Shown here piece by piece: positions 43,406-52,418 of a stretch of DNA of 64,000 nucleotides (positions are counted from its first letter, which is position 1; every line of letters begins with the position of its first letter). Made by a program: the position numbers and the translations under genes. Below the pieces are notes generated by a model. The model made no database searches. It worked only from the letters and a program-made list of their open reading frames with translations, and was not told the origin of the DNA. This stretch comes from Streptomyces sp. NBC_00289 (lineage in GTDB: Bacteria; Actinomycetota; Actinomycetes; Streptomycetales; Streptomycetaceae): contig NZ_CP108047.1 of NCBI RefSeq assembly GCF_041435115.1, positions 62,001 through 126,000 on the forward strand. Reading direction: 5' to 3'.

Positions 43406-44641
43406 GTGAATTCGAGCCGTTCGGTCAGCGACTCTCTCGACTTAGCCGCCCCAGCGGACCAGGAGGAGATGGCGAGCGGAGCACAAGTCCGTCGGCAAGT
43501 GCTGGGTCTGGATGGTCTGCGCGGCCTGGCGGCACTCTATGTGGTCCTGTTCCACTGCTGGTTGTACACCTTCCCGGGCTATCCAGACAGTTCAGCGCCT
43601 CCGTGGCTGGACATGCTGATGTTCGGGCGCCTCGCTGTCGTCTTCTTTCTGGTGCTGTCTGGATTCTCCCTGGCAATCTCCCCGGCGCGTCACGGGTGGC
43701 GGTCGGACGGCGTCGCCCAGTTCCTGCGCCGACGCGCTTGGCGCATTCTGCCTCCGTATTGGGCAGCGCTGGCCATGAGCCTGATCATTTCCTGGTTCGT
43801 GGTGCCAGCTTCACACTTCGGAGAACCCACCGGCGCGTCAATTGCGGTGTACGGCCTCGTTGCTCAGGACATGTTCGCCGCCCCGACACCGAACGGCGCA
43901 TTCTGGTCGATCGGGGTGGAGGCCGAACTCTATCTCCTTTTCCCTCTCCTCCTTTTTGTTCGGCGACGGTGGAACGCTACTATTTTGGCCGCATGCGTGA
44001 CACTTCCGGTGATCGCCGGTGTCCTGATGGCGGCTGACGCGTCCCCTGTGGAGGGCGACAACTGGCTCGCTCCCCATCTCGCTCCCGTGTTCGTTGCAGG
44101 CATGGTAGGAGCAGGAGTCGTCGTTGCGTCGGACAGAGTCCAACGCCTGCCCTGGGGATGGTTCGCCGTCCTGGCCGCCATCCCTGTCCTGGTTCTCGGT
44201 GTCGTCCAGGGGTCTGTGTGGACGGTGGACCACTATTTCGGGATAGATCTCGCCATCGCTCCCGCCATGACGATGCTGCTTGCCGCGGTTGCCACCGGCA
44301 GACCCGCCATCCTCGTACGGTTCCTGACGGCGCGACCCATTCACAGCCTCGGTAGCTTTTCCTACAGCCTCTACTTGATCCATCTGCCGCTCGTCATGGC
44401 GGTGATTCGCCGAGTCGCCCCGCATTTTGTGTCGTCCGGCCTGCCCACCTTCTGGTTCACGCTTACGCTGGCCCTCCCGGTTTCGGTGCTTGCGGCATGG
44501 CTGTTCTCTCAAATCTTCGAAATGCCCTTCAAGCGAAACAGATCTTGGAAATCCATGATCGCGACGAGCCGTTCCCAATGGTCCGGCAGGAGCGCGACAG
44601 ACCTCCGACGGCCTTATGAAGGAAATTCTGGCCAGAACTGA
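43406..44641 (+). CDS. acyltransferase family (OafA/YrhL-type) membrane protein
   Basis: 411 residues with about ten TM helices. The family signature is near the start: LGLDGLRGLAALYVVLFHCW (the His of the R-H motif), FGRLAVVFFLVLSGFSLAIS, and FLRRRAWRILPPYWAALAMS. NGAFWSIGVEAELYLLFPLL lies near residue 165, and SFSYSLYLIHLPLVMAVIRR near the end. These integral membrane enzymes O-acylate sugars, lipids or antibiotics; the substrate is unknown. The start is GTG 43406. It is isolated among IS relics and lower in GC than its neighbours. Confidence 0.88.
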   Translation: MNSSRSVSDSLDLAAPADQEEMASGAQVRRQVLGLDGLRGLAALYVVLFHCWLYTFPGYPDSSAPPWLDMLMFGRLAVVFFLVLSGFSLAISPARHGWRSDGVAQFLRRRAWRILPPYWAALAMSLIISWFVVPASHFGEPTGASIAVYGLVAQDMFAAPTPNGAFWSIGVEAELYLLFPLLLFVRRRWNATILAACVTLPVIAGVLMAADASPVEGDNWLAPHLAPVFVAGMVGAGVVVASDRVQRLPWGWFAVLAAIPVLVLGVVQGSVWTVDHYFGIDLAIAPAMTMLLAAVATGRPAILVRFLTARPIHSLGSFSYSLYLIHLPLVMAVIRRVAPHFVSSGLPTFWFTLTLALPVSVLAAWLFSQIFEMPFKRNRSWKSMIATSRSQWSGRSATDLRRPYEGNSGQN

Positions 44642-44696
44642 CGATGTCGCAGTGCTGCTCTACCGCGCAACGCCGGCGCTTGCCTTTTTTAACTTA

Positions 44697-44775
44697 CCCT
44701 CCACCTGGGCGTCGGCGGTCAGCACGGCGCCAGTGATGTCCAGCGTCTCCAGCAGGTCACGCAGGCACGGGATCT
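44697..44775 (-). pseudogene. ISAs1-type transposase fragment
   Basis: The minus strand reads EIPCLRDLLETLDITGAVLT then ADAQVEG, the segment with the second catalytic Asp in ISAs1-family transposases (ITADA). It is joined directly to the IS66 fragment. Confidence 0.6.
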
Positions 44776-45072
44776 CTCATCCGGGGTCTCGGTCTGCCGC
44801 AGCGTGGTGCCCGGCTGCCCCTTCGGACGGCCCGGGCCACGCCCGGACTTCCCGCGCAGCGACCTCGGGGCGGGCTTGGCCAGGCCGTCCGAGGACGGCG
44901 GCTTCGAGGAGTTCGAGGAGTTCTGGCCCAGCCGGGCCTCCAGATCCGCGATCCGCGCCCGCGCTGCCGCCAACTCGGCGCGTGCCGTGGTCAGCTCGCT
45001 CCGCAACTCAACTACCAGCGCCACGACTTCCTCATAGCTGGGGAGCAGTGCGACTGAGGACATGAGACCCAA
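44776..45072 (-). pseudogene. IS66-family transposase, N-terminal fragment
   Basis: A coiled-coil start (VALVVELRSELTTARAELAA and ARIADLEARLGQNSSNSSKP) and PPSSDGLAKPAPRSLRGKSG followed by a GRPKGQPGTTL linker are diagnostic of the IS66 TnpC N-terminus. After ETPDE the sequence switches to an ISAs1 fragment, so only ~100 residues remain. Confidence 0.8.
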
Positions 45073-45126
45073 TGATCACGAAACCGGGCGTCGAGAGCAA
45101 CTCGCCTACCAGTGACCAGCTATCCA

Positions 45127-45385
45127 GTCACACTTCGAAGACCCCTATATCGGCACCGACGTCCTCACCGGCCGGCGCAAGCCACCCGGCCGGGAACGAC
45201 CCCAAGCCGACAAGATCCTCAACCAGTCCATCAGCACCCTGCGCGCCGCCGTCGAACCAGCGATCGCACACCTGAAGGACTGGAAGATCCTCCTCGCTAC
45301 CGCGGCCCACTCGACACCCTCCCGAGCATCGTCCGCACCATCACCGCACTCGCGTCCTTCCCAAATCCTGGTGAGACTTATGAAT
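45127..45385 (+). pseudogene. IS5-family transposase, C-terminal fragment
   Basis: The plus strand reads YIGTDVLTGRRKPPGRERPQ, then NQSISTLRAAVEPAIAHLKD and, after one frameshift near 45293, YRGPLDTLPSIVRTITALAS. It is the end of an IS5-type DDE transposase, including the Glu-containing helix. The front part is missing. Confidence 0.7.
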
Positions 45386-45864
45386 AACCCCCCGGATACT
45401 CAAAGACCCCGGGACAACTCGATACTAGGTACGCGTACTCATGACTCGCCAAACCGACGGATGGACCATGCGTGCATGAGAATGAACAAGTTGCACGCCG
45501 CGACCTCCGGGGTTTTGGGCGTGGCCGGGCCGTGCCGGTTTCGGCGTGGGGACTGAGGGGGCAGCAGGACGTCCAGGGTCAGGCGCCGTCTGAACTCGAC
45601 TATGCCTCCGGTCGCTGGACTCGGAAAGGACCTTGAGACCGCTCGGTGTGGCCTCAGCTGTTGGCGCTGGTCAGCGGCACCCTGCTTGCATGCCTCACGC
45701 AAAGGTTCTTCAGCGGTGTGGGGTGGCGGGTGCCGACCGCCGGGGTCATCGGCGCGAATAGGGAAATAATTAACCCGCCGAGGGTACCTCGTACAGAAGA
45801 GCCATATCGAAATGCACTATCCTGCAACTAGTGTCACTATATTCGTTATTTTGGAGGCCCTAAT
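45386..45864. other. 479-bp spacer; AT-rich promoter-like right end
   Basis: No credible ORF. The last ~100 bp (45770-45860) are unusually AT-rich for this window (e.g. GGGAAATAATTAACC, ACTATATTCGTTATTTTGG) and probably contain the promoter of the following small membrane-protein gene. Confidence 0.4.
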
Positions 45865-46080
45865 ATGACTAATATGTCCCGACGTTTGAAGGTCGGCCTA
45901 GCAATCTTTGCTGTGAGTGCAATTGGCGCAGCAGTGAACCACATTGCGTGGGGAATGCTGGGAAACCCTTTGAGCGGCCCAAATTTCGGCGGCGGAGCGC
46001 TGCAGCTGCTGTTTTACGCCTGCGCGCTGGCGGGAGTAGCCATCCTCGTGGCTGAGCTCGTTCGCCGACACAACTCCTAG
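45865..46080 (+). CDS. small two-TM membrane protein
   Basis: 71 residues with two hydrophobic helices (VGLAIFAVSAIGAAVNHIAW and LLFYACALAGVAILVAELV) separated by a Gly-rich loop, and a short RRHNS tail. A strong GGAGG ribosome binding site lies 7 bp before the ATG. No family recognised. The upstream AT-rich DNA and isolation between IS elements suggest recent acquisition. Confidence 0.6.
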   Translation: MTNMSRRLKVGLAIFAVSAIGAAVNHIAWGMLGNPLSGPNFGGGALQLLFYACALAGVAILVAELVRRHNS

Positions 46081-46147
46081 CGGGGTCGCAAGACAACGGC
46101 CACCGCGCCGACCACCGCGAAGTCGATTTCACAGATATCGACTACAT

Positions 46148-47033
46148 TGAGCCTTTTTCACGTGTAGATCATGAGGGTGAGGATCGCGGCAGCTACTGAC
46201 GTGAGTCTGTTCGGACTGACGCGGGCATGCCGGAAGATCCGCCACTGCTTGATCCGGGAGATGGTTCGCTCGACGGGAGCACGCAGTGCGGCGTGGACCT
46301 TGTTCGACGTCTTGTGCTTGTCGGGCAGTTCGGTTCCGGGCCGTCGTTTGATCGGGGTGATCACAGTGCCGCCGGCCCCGACGTACCCTTTGTCCGCGAG
46401 GATCTCGAGGTCCAGTCGCGCGCAGGTGTCGACGATGGCGTGCTCGCGGGCGGCCGTCACATCGTGGGTGCCGCCCGGAAGGGCGGGTGACATCCACAGC
46501 AGTTTGCCCTCTTCTGCCGCAATGACCTGCAGATTCACGCCCTCGCGGCGGACCTTGCCGGAGAAGTGCCCCGGCGCCTGGACCCGGTCGGTCTCCGCGA
46601 CGGTGCCGTCCAGCAGCACGTAGCCGTCCGTGTGATGACTGGTGAGCGCCTCGGTCAACGACGGCGCGTGCTCCGCAAGTTGCCCGATCGTGTGGTTCAC
46701 GTAGCGCCAGGCGGTGGCCGTGCTGATGCCGAAGCCTGCGGCGATCTGTTCGAGGGTGTCGTGCTTGCGCAGGTAGACCAGGGTGCACCGGGCCCGGTCG
46801 TACGGACGCAGTCTGCAGCGCCGGCCGGCTTCACAGGACGCGATCACCATCGTGACCAGCTCCAGGAGCTCCGGATCGACATCGCATCCGGCAGGATAGG
46901 AGAACACGGGGCATCTCCGCAGGTGAAGGTTATGTCTGGCGACTCTCCAAACCAACGGGATGCCCCGTTCGGCACGCCACCGTCAACACTTCACCGACGC
47001 TCACCCGCAGGCCGTACAAGTGAAAAAGGCTCA
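46148..47033 (-). mobile_element. IS5-family insertion sequence
   Basis: An 886-bp element whose ends TGAGCCTTTTTCACGTG and CAAGTGAAAAAGGCTCA are near-perfect inverted repeats. No target duplication was evident. Confidence 0.85.
46158..46955 (-). CDS. IS5-family transposase (HTH plus DDE_4 type)
   Basis: 265 residues. The N-terminal HTH is DTLEQIAAGFGISTATAWRY. The DDE core has YVLLDGTVAETDRVQAPGHF (first Asp), LEILADKGYVGAGGTVITPI (second Asp) and LRAPVERTISRIKQWRIFRH (Glu). The gene spans nearly the whole element and is complete. Confidence 0.92.
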   Translation of the reverse strand: MVWRVARHNLHLRRCPVFSYPAGCDVDPELLELVTMVIASCEAGRRCRLRPYDRARCTLVYLRKHDTLEQIAAGFGISTATAWRYVNHTIGQLAEHAPSLTEALTSHHTDGYVLLDGTVAETDRVQAPGHFSGKVRREGVNLQVIAAEEGKLLWMSPALPGGTHDVTAAREHAIVDTCARLDLEILADKGYVGAGGTVITPIKRRPGTELPDKHKTSNKVHAALRAPVERTISRIKQWRIFRHARVSPNRLTSVAAAILTLMIYT

Positions 47034-47125
47034 GGGACTCCACGAGAGTAAGAACAGCTCAGACCCTCAGGTACTGCCCCGTCGGGTACGGAGGCGTGAA
47101 ATCCCGCGGTGTGGTGAACGCGTGT

Positions 47126-47150
47126 GAACCTTCTGCGGCTGGTGTCCGTT
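47126..47150 (+). promoter_or_regulatory. candidate ECF-type promoter of the sigma-factor gene
   Basis: GAAC at 47126-47129 and CGTT at 47147-47150 are separated by 17 bp, resembling the GAAC/CGTT signature of many ECF promoters. The sites lie ~60 bp upstream of the sigma-factor GTG. Autoregulation is inferred, not shown. Confidence 0.4.
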
Positions 47151-47210
47151 TCCTGAAGTAGCACCGGCTTGCCGGGCGGCCCCGATCAGGATGTAGGTGA
47201 AGATGGCAGG

Positions 47211-47774
47211 GTGAGTAATGACGATAAAAGGGATATCTCTTCCGCCTCTCCGGAAGGTGAGGAGCTGGTGGAGGTGTTGTACCGGGAGCACGGGAATGCA
47301 CTGCTGCGTTTCACGGTCGGTTTGTGCGGCGGGGACCGGCAGCGGGCCGAGGACGTGGTGCAGGAGACCTTGCTGCGGGCATGGAAACACTCCCAGCGGC
47401 TCGAGGCCATGGACCCGGCCGGGATCCGACCGTGGCTGGTAACGGTTGCCCGCCGCCTGGTTATCGACACCCACCGGGCCCGCTCGGCCCGCCCCCGCGA
47501 AACCGACCCAGCGCCGCTGGAGTTGCTGCCTGGGCCAGACGAGATGGCACAGGCGTTGGAGACCATGGTGGTCTCCGACGCCTTGGACACTCTCACCTCG
47601 CAGCACCGGCAGGCCCTGGTGGAGACATACCTCAAGGGCCGCACGCTGGCGCAGGCCGCCACCGTTCTGGGAATCCCGCCCGGAACCATGAAGTCCCGGG
47701 TCTATTACGCGCTGCACTCCATGCGCCTAGCCCTTCAGGAACGAGACGAACGACAGGAGAGACCCGGGCGATGA
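47211..47774 (+). CDS. ECF-subfamily RNA polymerase sigma factor
   Basis: 187 residues. Region 2 is LVEVLYREHGNALLRFTVGL, then DVVQETLLRAWKHSQRLEAM (-10 recognition) and RPWLVTVARRLVIDTHRARS. Region 4 is ALDTLTSQHRQALVETYLKG, followed by TLAQAATVLGIPPGTMKSRV (HTH for -35). There is no extra domain. It resembles SigL-type ECF factors paired with zinc anti-sigma factors. I chose GTG 47211; the frame upstream to 47169 is not conserved. Its stop overlaps the anti-sigma start (ATGA). Confidence 0.9.
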   Translation: MSNDDKRDISSASPEGEELVEVLYREHGNALLRFTVGLCGGDRQRAEDVVQETLLRAWKHSQRLEAMDPAGIRPWLVTVARRLVIDTHRARSARPRETDPAPLELLPGPDEMAQALETMVVSDALDTLTSQHRQALVETYLKGRTLAQAATVLGIPPGTMKSRVYYALHSMRLALQERDERQERPGR

Positions 47775-48523
47775 GCACCAGCCCTGACCATCACGAAGTG
47801 GCCGCCTACGTCCTGGGCATCCTGGATGCGGCCGCCACCGACGCCTTCGAAGAACACCTCACCACCTGCCCCGACTGCGCCCTGGAAGCCACGCAGCTCA
47901 GCGAGACCGCCGAACGGCTCGCAGCCCTGGCCACCCCTGTCAACGTTTCAGCGGCCCAGGGCGGCGCCTTGCACGGCCAGGGCAGTCTGGCGCTGGCCGA
48001 ACGGCAGGTGCCGGTCGGCGCCGTCATCAGCGGACCGGAACTCCTGCAGCGCACCCTGGCCGCGACCGCGGCCGAGCGTCGCACCACCAAACGGCGACGT
48101 CTGGTCCTGATGGCTGCCGCAGCAGCCGCGATCATCGCCGGCCCCATCCTGGCCCTCAACGCCACTCCCGGCCATCAGGCAGCCCCCTCCGCGGCCGCCA
48201 CCACCCTCCCCTCCCTGACAGGCCAGGCACACACCACACACAACCTGGCCACCGGCGTCACCGCCACCGCCGCCCTCCAGCCCAAGACCTGGGGCACCGC
48301 CATCACCCTGCAAGTATCCGGCGTCAAAGGACCCCAGACCTGCCGCCTCCTCGCTGTCAGCACCGACGGCCACGCCCGCCCAATCGGCGACTGGCGCGTA
48401 TCTGCCCCCAGCACACCCAAGCCCCTGACCGTCACCGCGGCCACCGATCTGTCCCTCGACCAGCTCGACCACCTCGAAGTCCGCACCGCCGCAGGCCAAA
48501 CCCTCGCCACCATCTCCACCTGA
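47771..48523 (+). CDS. membrane-anchored zinc anti-sigma factor
   Basis: 250 residues. The cytoplasmic zinc anti-sigma domain begins HHEVAAYVLGILDAAATDAF, with FEEHLTTCPDCALE giving the HxxxCxxC signature. One TM helix (LVLMAAAAAAIIAGPILAL, ~115-135) leads to an extracytoplasmic beta-rich domain (GVTATAALQPKTWGTAITLQ, DQLDHLEVRTAAGQTLATI). This is the RslA/RskA-like layout that holds an ECF sigma factor at the membrane until redox change or proteolysis releases it. It is translationally coupled to the sigma gene. Confidence 0.9.
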   Translation: MSTSPDHHEVAAYVLGILDAAATDAFEEHLTTCPDCALEATQLSETAERLAALATPVNVSAAQGGALHGQGSLALAERQVPVGAVISGPELLQRTLAATAAERRTTKRRRLVLMAAAAAAIIAGPILALNATPGHQAAPSAAATTLPSLTGQAHTTHNLATGVTATAALQPKTWGTAITLQVSGVKGPQTCRLLAVSTDGHARPIGDWRVSAPSTPKPLTVTAATDLSLDQLDHLEVRTAAGQTLATIST

Positions 48524-48679
48524 GTGGGCGTTTAGAGACAATCCGCTCTTCCCCCACCCCGTGGTCGCCGAGTCGCTCCTGGACCGGCTGATCAACACCA
48601 GCCACCAAGTGATCATGAACGGCCCCAGCTACCGGCCCAACAAGCGACCCAGAGGAGGCAGCACCGACAAGAGGGAGTG

Positions 48680-50140
48680 TCATGAATCAGGTGTGGATCT
48701 CCCCGAAGGAGTGAGCCTGATGAGTACGACGACTGGTCACCTGATCGAGACCGTGGAGGGCGTGTCGCTTGCCGAGGTCGGCGGTGGCGTCGAGGGTGCC
48801 GACGTGAAGTCGATGCCGGTGTCGCAGAATGGTCTGTCCAGTGAGCTGCTGGAGGAGCTGGCCGCGCTCGCGGCCGAGAAGGTCCGCGGAGAGGGACTGC
48901 GGCTGATGGGCGAGGGCGGCCTGCTGCCCGAGCTCGCTCAGCACCTGATGCAGTCCGCGCTGGAAGCAGAGATGGACCAGCACCTGGCCGACGGGGTCGG
49001 CCGCGTCGGCGGGCGCGGGTCGCGCTCGGGCGGCAACACCCGCAACGGCTACCGGAGCAAGAAGGTGATGACGGAGGTCGGCGCCGTCACGGTGCAGATC
49101 CCGCGAGACCGTCTGGGCACCTTCCAGCCCCGGCTGCTGCCCAAGTACGCCCGCCGCACTGGTGCGTTGGACGACCTGGTGATCTCGCTGACCGCAAAGG
49201 GCCTGACCTCCGGCGAGATCGTCTCCCATCTCGCCCAGACGTACGGGATGACGACAACGAAGGAGACCATCTCCACGATCACCGACAAGGCCCTGGAATC
49301 GATGGCGGAATGGCGCACCCGCCCGCTCGACGCGGTCTACCCGGTCGTCTTCATCGATGCCGTGCACGTCAAGATCCGAGACGGTCATGTCGCCAACCGG
49401 CCCATCTACGTGGCCATCGCGGTCACCGCCGACGGCTACCGCGAGATCCTCGGCCTGTGGGCCGGCGACGGCGGCGAGGGCGCCAAGTACTGGCAGACGG
49501 TGCTCACCGAGATCAAGAACAGAGGCGTCCGTGATGTGCTGATGCTGGTCTGCGACGGGCTCAGCGCCCTGCCCGACGCGGTGAACGCCGTCTGGCCCCG
49601 GACTGTGGTGCAGACTTGCGTGGTTCATCTCCTGCGCGCGAGTCTGCGGTATGCCTCACGCCGCGACTGGGCCGACGTCGCACGCGACCTCAAGCCCGTC
49701 TACACCGCTGTCAACGAGGACGAGGCCCGGGCACGGCTGACCGACTTCGACGACAAGTGGGGCAAGCGCTATCCGTCGATCGCCGGGACCTGGGAGCGGG
49801 CCTGGAGCGAATTCGTGCCCTTCCTCGGTCTGCCCGACGCGATCCGGCAGGTCGTCTACACCACGAACGCGATCGAGTCCCTCAACGCCCGCTACCGGCG
49901 CGCGGCCCAGGCCTGCGGACACTTCCCCAACGAGACCGCCGCCTTGAAACGCCTCTACCTCGCCACCCTCGCACTCGACCCCACCGGCCGCGGCCGCCAG
50001 CGCTGGAACAACCGCTGGAAAAGCGCTTTGAACGAGTTCGACGTTCTCTTCGACGGCCGCCTTACCGCCGGACGAGTGTAGGCCGACCAGCCCACCGAAA
50101 AACCTGTAGGCCAAACAGACGAACCACACCTGAATCCTGA
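48680..50140 (+). mobile_element. IS256-family insertion sequence
   Basis: The ends share the pattern TCA(T/G)GA(A/T)TCAGGTGTGG (left at 48680, right inverted ending 50140). The flanking octamers differ (AGGGAGTG, TAGACCCC), so the exact limits or the duplication are uncertain. Confidence 0.65.
48720..50081 (+). CDS. IS256-family transposase (mutator type)
   Basis: 453 residues from ATG 48720. Blocks are QHLMQSALEAEMDQHLADGV, NTRNGYRSKKVMTEVGAVTV with IPRDRLGTFQP, YPVVFIDAVHVKIRDGHVAN (first Asp), REILGLWAGDGGEGAKYWQT, DVLMLVCDGLSALPDAVNAV (second Asp), TVVQTCVVHLLRASLRY and YTTNAIESLNARYRRAAQ (Glu). All mutator-family signatures are present and the gene is complete. Confidence 0.95.
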   Translation: MSTTTGHLIETVEGVSLAEVGGGVEGADVKSMPVSQNGLSSELLEELAALAAEKVRGEGLRLMGEGGLLPELAQHLMQSALEAEMDQHLADGVGRVGGRGSRSGGNTRNGYRSKKVMTEVGAVTVQIPRDRLGTFQPRLLPKYARRTGALDDLVISLTAKGLTSGEIVSHLAQTYGMTTTKETISTITDKALESMAEWRTRPLDAVYPVVFIDAVHVKIRDGHVANRPIYVAIAVTADGYREILGLWAGDGGEGAKYWQTVLTEIKNRGVRDVLMLVCDGLSALPDAVNAVWPRTVVQTCVVHLLRASLRYASRRDWADVARDLKPVYTAVNEDEARARLTDFDDKWGKRYPSIAGTWERAWSEFVPFLGLPDAIRQVVYTTNAIESLNARYRRAAQACGHFPNETAALKRLYLATLALDPTGRGRQRWNNRWKSALNEFDVLFDGRLTAGRV

Positions 50141-50163
50141 TAGACCCCGACAAGACAAACAAG

Positions 50164-51020
50164 GGTGTCACGTTGGTGGGGTGTGATGGGTTGATGGCGT
50201 GTCAGGGTGTGGTGGGGGCGTGCGTCGGCCTCTGGTCAGGCCGCGGTGGCCAGGCCGGTGGTGCCGGTGATCTGGTCCCAGATGGTGAAGCGGATGGTCA
50301 TCTCGAGGCGGTGTTCGGGAGCGGTCATCAGGTGGCGGCGGGGTCGGAAGTGGGGTGAGATGCCGCTGAACGCGGACAGGAACCGTTGCGCCCCGCCCGG
50401 GGAGCGGAAGCCCTTCATGGCGCGCTCGCGCTGCCGGGTTGGCTGGTGGGAGTTCTCGGCCCGGTTGTTCAGCCCCTTGTGACTGCGGTGCTCGACCGAG
50501 CGCATCAGCCGGCGGTGGGCGGCGCCGTAGGAGCGGAGCTTGTCGGTCACCAGCACCCTGGGCACGCGGCGATGCTTCTTCATCAGCTTGGCCATGAACC
50601 GCTTGGCGGCCTTGGTGTCCCGCTTGGATTGGACCAGGATGTCGAGGACGTTGCCGTCCTGGTCTACGGCCCGCCACAGGTACTGCCGCTCGCCGTTGAC
50701 CTTGATGAAGACCTCGTCGAGATGCCATTTGTCGCCGGCCCGCGGCCGGCGGCGGCGCAGAGAGTCGGCGTAGGCCTGCCCGAACTTCACGCATCAGCGG
50801 CGCACGGTCTCGTAGGAGACGATCACGCCGCGGGCGAGCATCAGCTCCTCCACCTCGCGGAAACTCAGCGGGAACCGGAAGTACAGCCACACGCAGTGGG
50901 AGATGATCTCCGCCGGGTACCGATGCCCCTTGTACGACGGCGACGCGCTCCCCACGGCAAGACCCTCCCCAGCGTGACCAACCCCAAGATCATCTCATGC
51001 CGGTCAGCCAACGTGACACC
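50164..51020 (-). mobile_element. IS6-family insertion sequence (copy A)
   Basis: An 857-bp element with perfect 12-bp ends GGTGTCACGTTG and CAACGTGACACC. It is inserted into a DDE_5-type transposase gene and lies directly after the IS256 element. Copy B at 55926-56780 is nearly identical. Confidence 0.88.
50236..50955 (-). pseudogene. IS6-family transposase with internal TGA
   Basis: The frame starts at GTG 50955, reads SPSYKGHRYPAEIISHCVWL then FRFPLSFREVEELMLARGVI and SYETVRR, meets TGA at 50794-50796 where IS6 enzymes normally have Trp, and continues CVKFGQAYADSL. KWHLDEVFIKVNGERQYLWR (first Asp), RVLVTDKLRSYGAAHRRL (second Asp) and NNRAENSHQPTRQRERAMKG (Glu) follow, to the end. The downstream 184-residue part holds the full DDE triad and could initiate at GTG 50790, just after the stop. 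Confidence 0.85.
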
Positions 51021-51255
51021 AGAACGCCAGCCGGACCACGTCGTAGCCAGCGTCGAGGACGATGAGGACCGGCAGATCGCCGTCCTTCCAGTGTCCGACC
51101 GCGCGCAGCCGCTCGACCACCTCGCGCAGCTGCTCGGCGGTCACCGCGGTCTCGTCGTCGCATGGCCCGATCCGGACCGCATCCAGCAGCGCGGTCCGGG
51201 ACGTGCGGCCCGGCTCCAGGGCGGCGACGACGGAGTACGGCCAGCCGGGGATCAT
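51021..51255 (-). pseudogene. DDE_5-type (IS701-like) transposase fragment
   Basis: MIPGWPYSVVAALEPGRTSR, then AEQLREVVERLRAVGHWKDG and VLIVLDAGYDVVRLAF matches the middle of transposases with an HVYG/DAGYD core found in Streptomyces. It stops where IS6 copy A begins. The rest of the gene is absent. Confidence 0.65.
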
Positions 51256-51282
51256 CTGGGCCGAGCCTCCCGGTGAGGCGGG

Positions 51283-51585
51283 CTATCGGGTGCGGGGTCC
51301 GCCGTGCAGGAGCAGGATGGCTACCGCTGCGCCGGCGGTCGCCGCGCTGAGCAGTGACGCCCACATTCTGCCGGTGACGGCGACGGTCACCACGGCGACC
51401 GGTACGGCGGTGCCGAGCGAGGTCGCGACCGCCCAAGTGCGGTCCAGTGCGTCCCGGTCCGTGACCGTGATCAGGACCAGGGCCGCCAGCCACACCCCGG
51501 CGATCAGCACCGCACCGAACGTCAACATCGCCACTTCCCGCCGAAGCCACACCAGGCGTCGGAGGTCAGAGAGACCATCCGTCAT
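51283..51585 (-). CDS. small membrane protein, hypothetical
   Basis: 100 residues from ATG 51585 (MTDGLSDLRRLVWLRREVAM). Three hydrophobic segments follow (LTFGAVLIAGVWLAALVLIT, AVATSLGTAVPVAVVTVAV, LLSAATAGAAVAILLL). No family recognised and no clear ribosome binding site. Confidence 0.5.
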   Translation of the reverse strand: MTDGLSDLRRLVWLRREVAMLTFGAVLIAGVWLAALVLITVTDRDALDRTWAVATSLGTAVPVAVVTVAVTGRMWASLLSAATAGAAVAILLLHGGPRTR

Positions 51586-51812
51586 TCGTGCGAAATCGTA
51601 ACAAAATGCTACATCTTTGCATGTGTCGGCCACCGTCGGCGGGCCCGGTCAACATTCCGGGATTGCCGCAGCGCTCGCCCTCTCTGGCGGCCATCCGGAT
51701 ACGCCGATGTTTCCTCGAGGTGACCCGAGGGTCTTCCCAGAGACCTCGACCCGCGCAGTGAACCGGCCCGAGCCGGAGGCCGCCGCTGGGCGGAGCGCGG
51801 ACGGGCCGCTGA

Positions 51813-52418
51813 TCAGCTTCCTTTTTCGCACTGATTCGCGATGGTTCCTTCGCGATGTTTGCGTAGTTCTCGGTACAGTGTGGAGCGGCTGATGCCGAGG
51901 TCGGCGGCAACCTGTTCGGGGATCGCACCGTCCTTGATTCGCTGGGCCGCTCCGGCGCGTGTAGTGGCGTTCAGCTTCACCGGGCGGCCAGTCGGCAGAC
52001 CGCGGGCCTGCTTGGCGGCGCGGGCTCCGGCGGCGCGCTCCAGCATGTAGATCCGTTCCATCTGGGCGAACATCGCCAGCAGAGCGATGGCCATGTCGGT
52101 GCCGGGTCCGGGGTCGCTGGTGTCAACGGTGAGCTTGTCGCCGAGGGTACGGAGAAAGATGCCGCGTTCGGTGAGGTCGTGAACGAGGTTGAGGGTCTCA
52201 CGCATGTTGCGGCCCAGCCGGTCCAGGGTGAGTACATTGATCCGGTCGCCGGGCCGCGCAAAAGCGAGCAGTGCGGTCAGGCCCTCGCGGTCCATGTTCG
52301 CGCCGGTGCGCTTGTCGACGTAGATGTGCTCTTCGGCGACTGCGGCAGCGTGCATGGCGTCGATCTGTCGGGCGAGGTCCTGCGCGGTGGTGCTGACTCT
52401 GCAATATGCGAGATCCAT
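51813..52418 (-). CDS. serine recombinase (resolvase/invertase family)
   Basis: 201 residues. The N-terminal catalytic domain starts MDLAYCRVSTTAQDLARQID, with the nucleophilic Ser in the RVS motif. FARPGDRINVLTLDRLGRNM carries the conserved LDRLGR arginines, and TDMAIALLAMFAQMERIYML is the E-helix. The C-terminal HTH is PEQVAADLGISRSTLYRELR. The size is that of Tn3-type resolvases, so it may be left over from a Tn3 transposon whose transposase relics occur at 24.6 and 55.5 kb. Start at ATG 52418. Confidence 0.92.
   Translation of the reverse strand: MDLAYCRVSTTAQDLARQIDAMHAAAVAEEHIYVDKRTGANMDREGLTALLAFARPGDRINVLTLDRLGRNMRETLNLVHDLTERGIFLRTLGDKLTVDTSDPGPGTDMAIALLAMFAQMERIYMLERAAGARAAKQARGLPTGRPVKLNATTRAGAAQRIKDGAIPEQVAADLGISRSTLYRELRKHREGTIANQCEKGS

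Noticed and set aside
47324..47770. N-terminal extension of the anti-sigma frame back to 47324
   Set aside because: That part overlaps the sigma-factor gene in another frame and is Arg/Gly-rich; the anti-sigma factor starts at ATG 47771 in an ATGA overlap.
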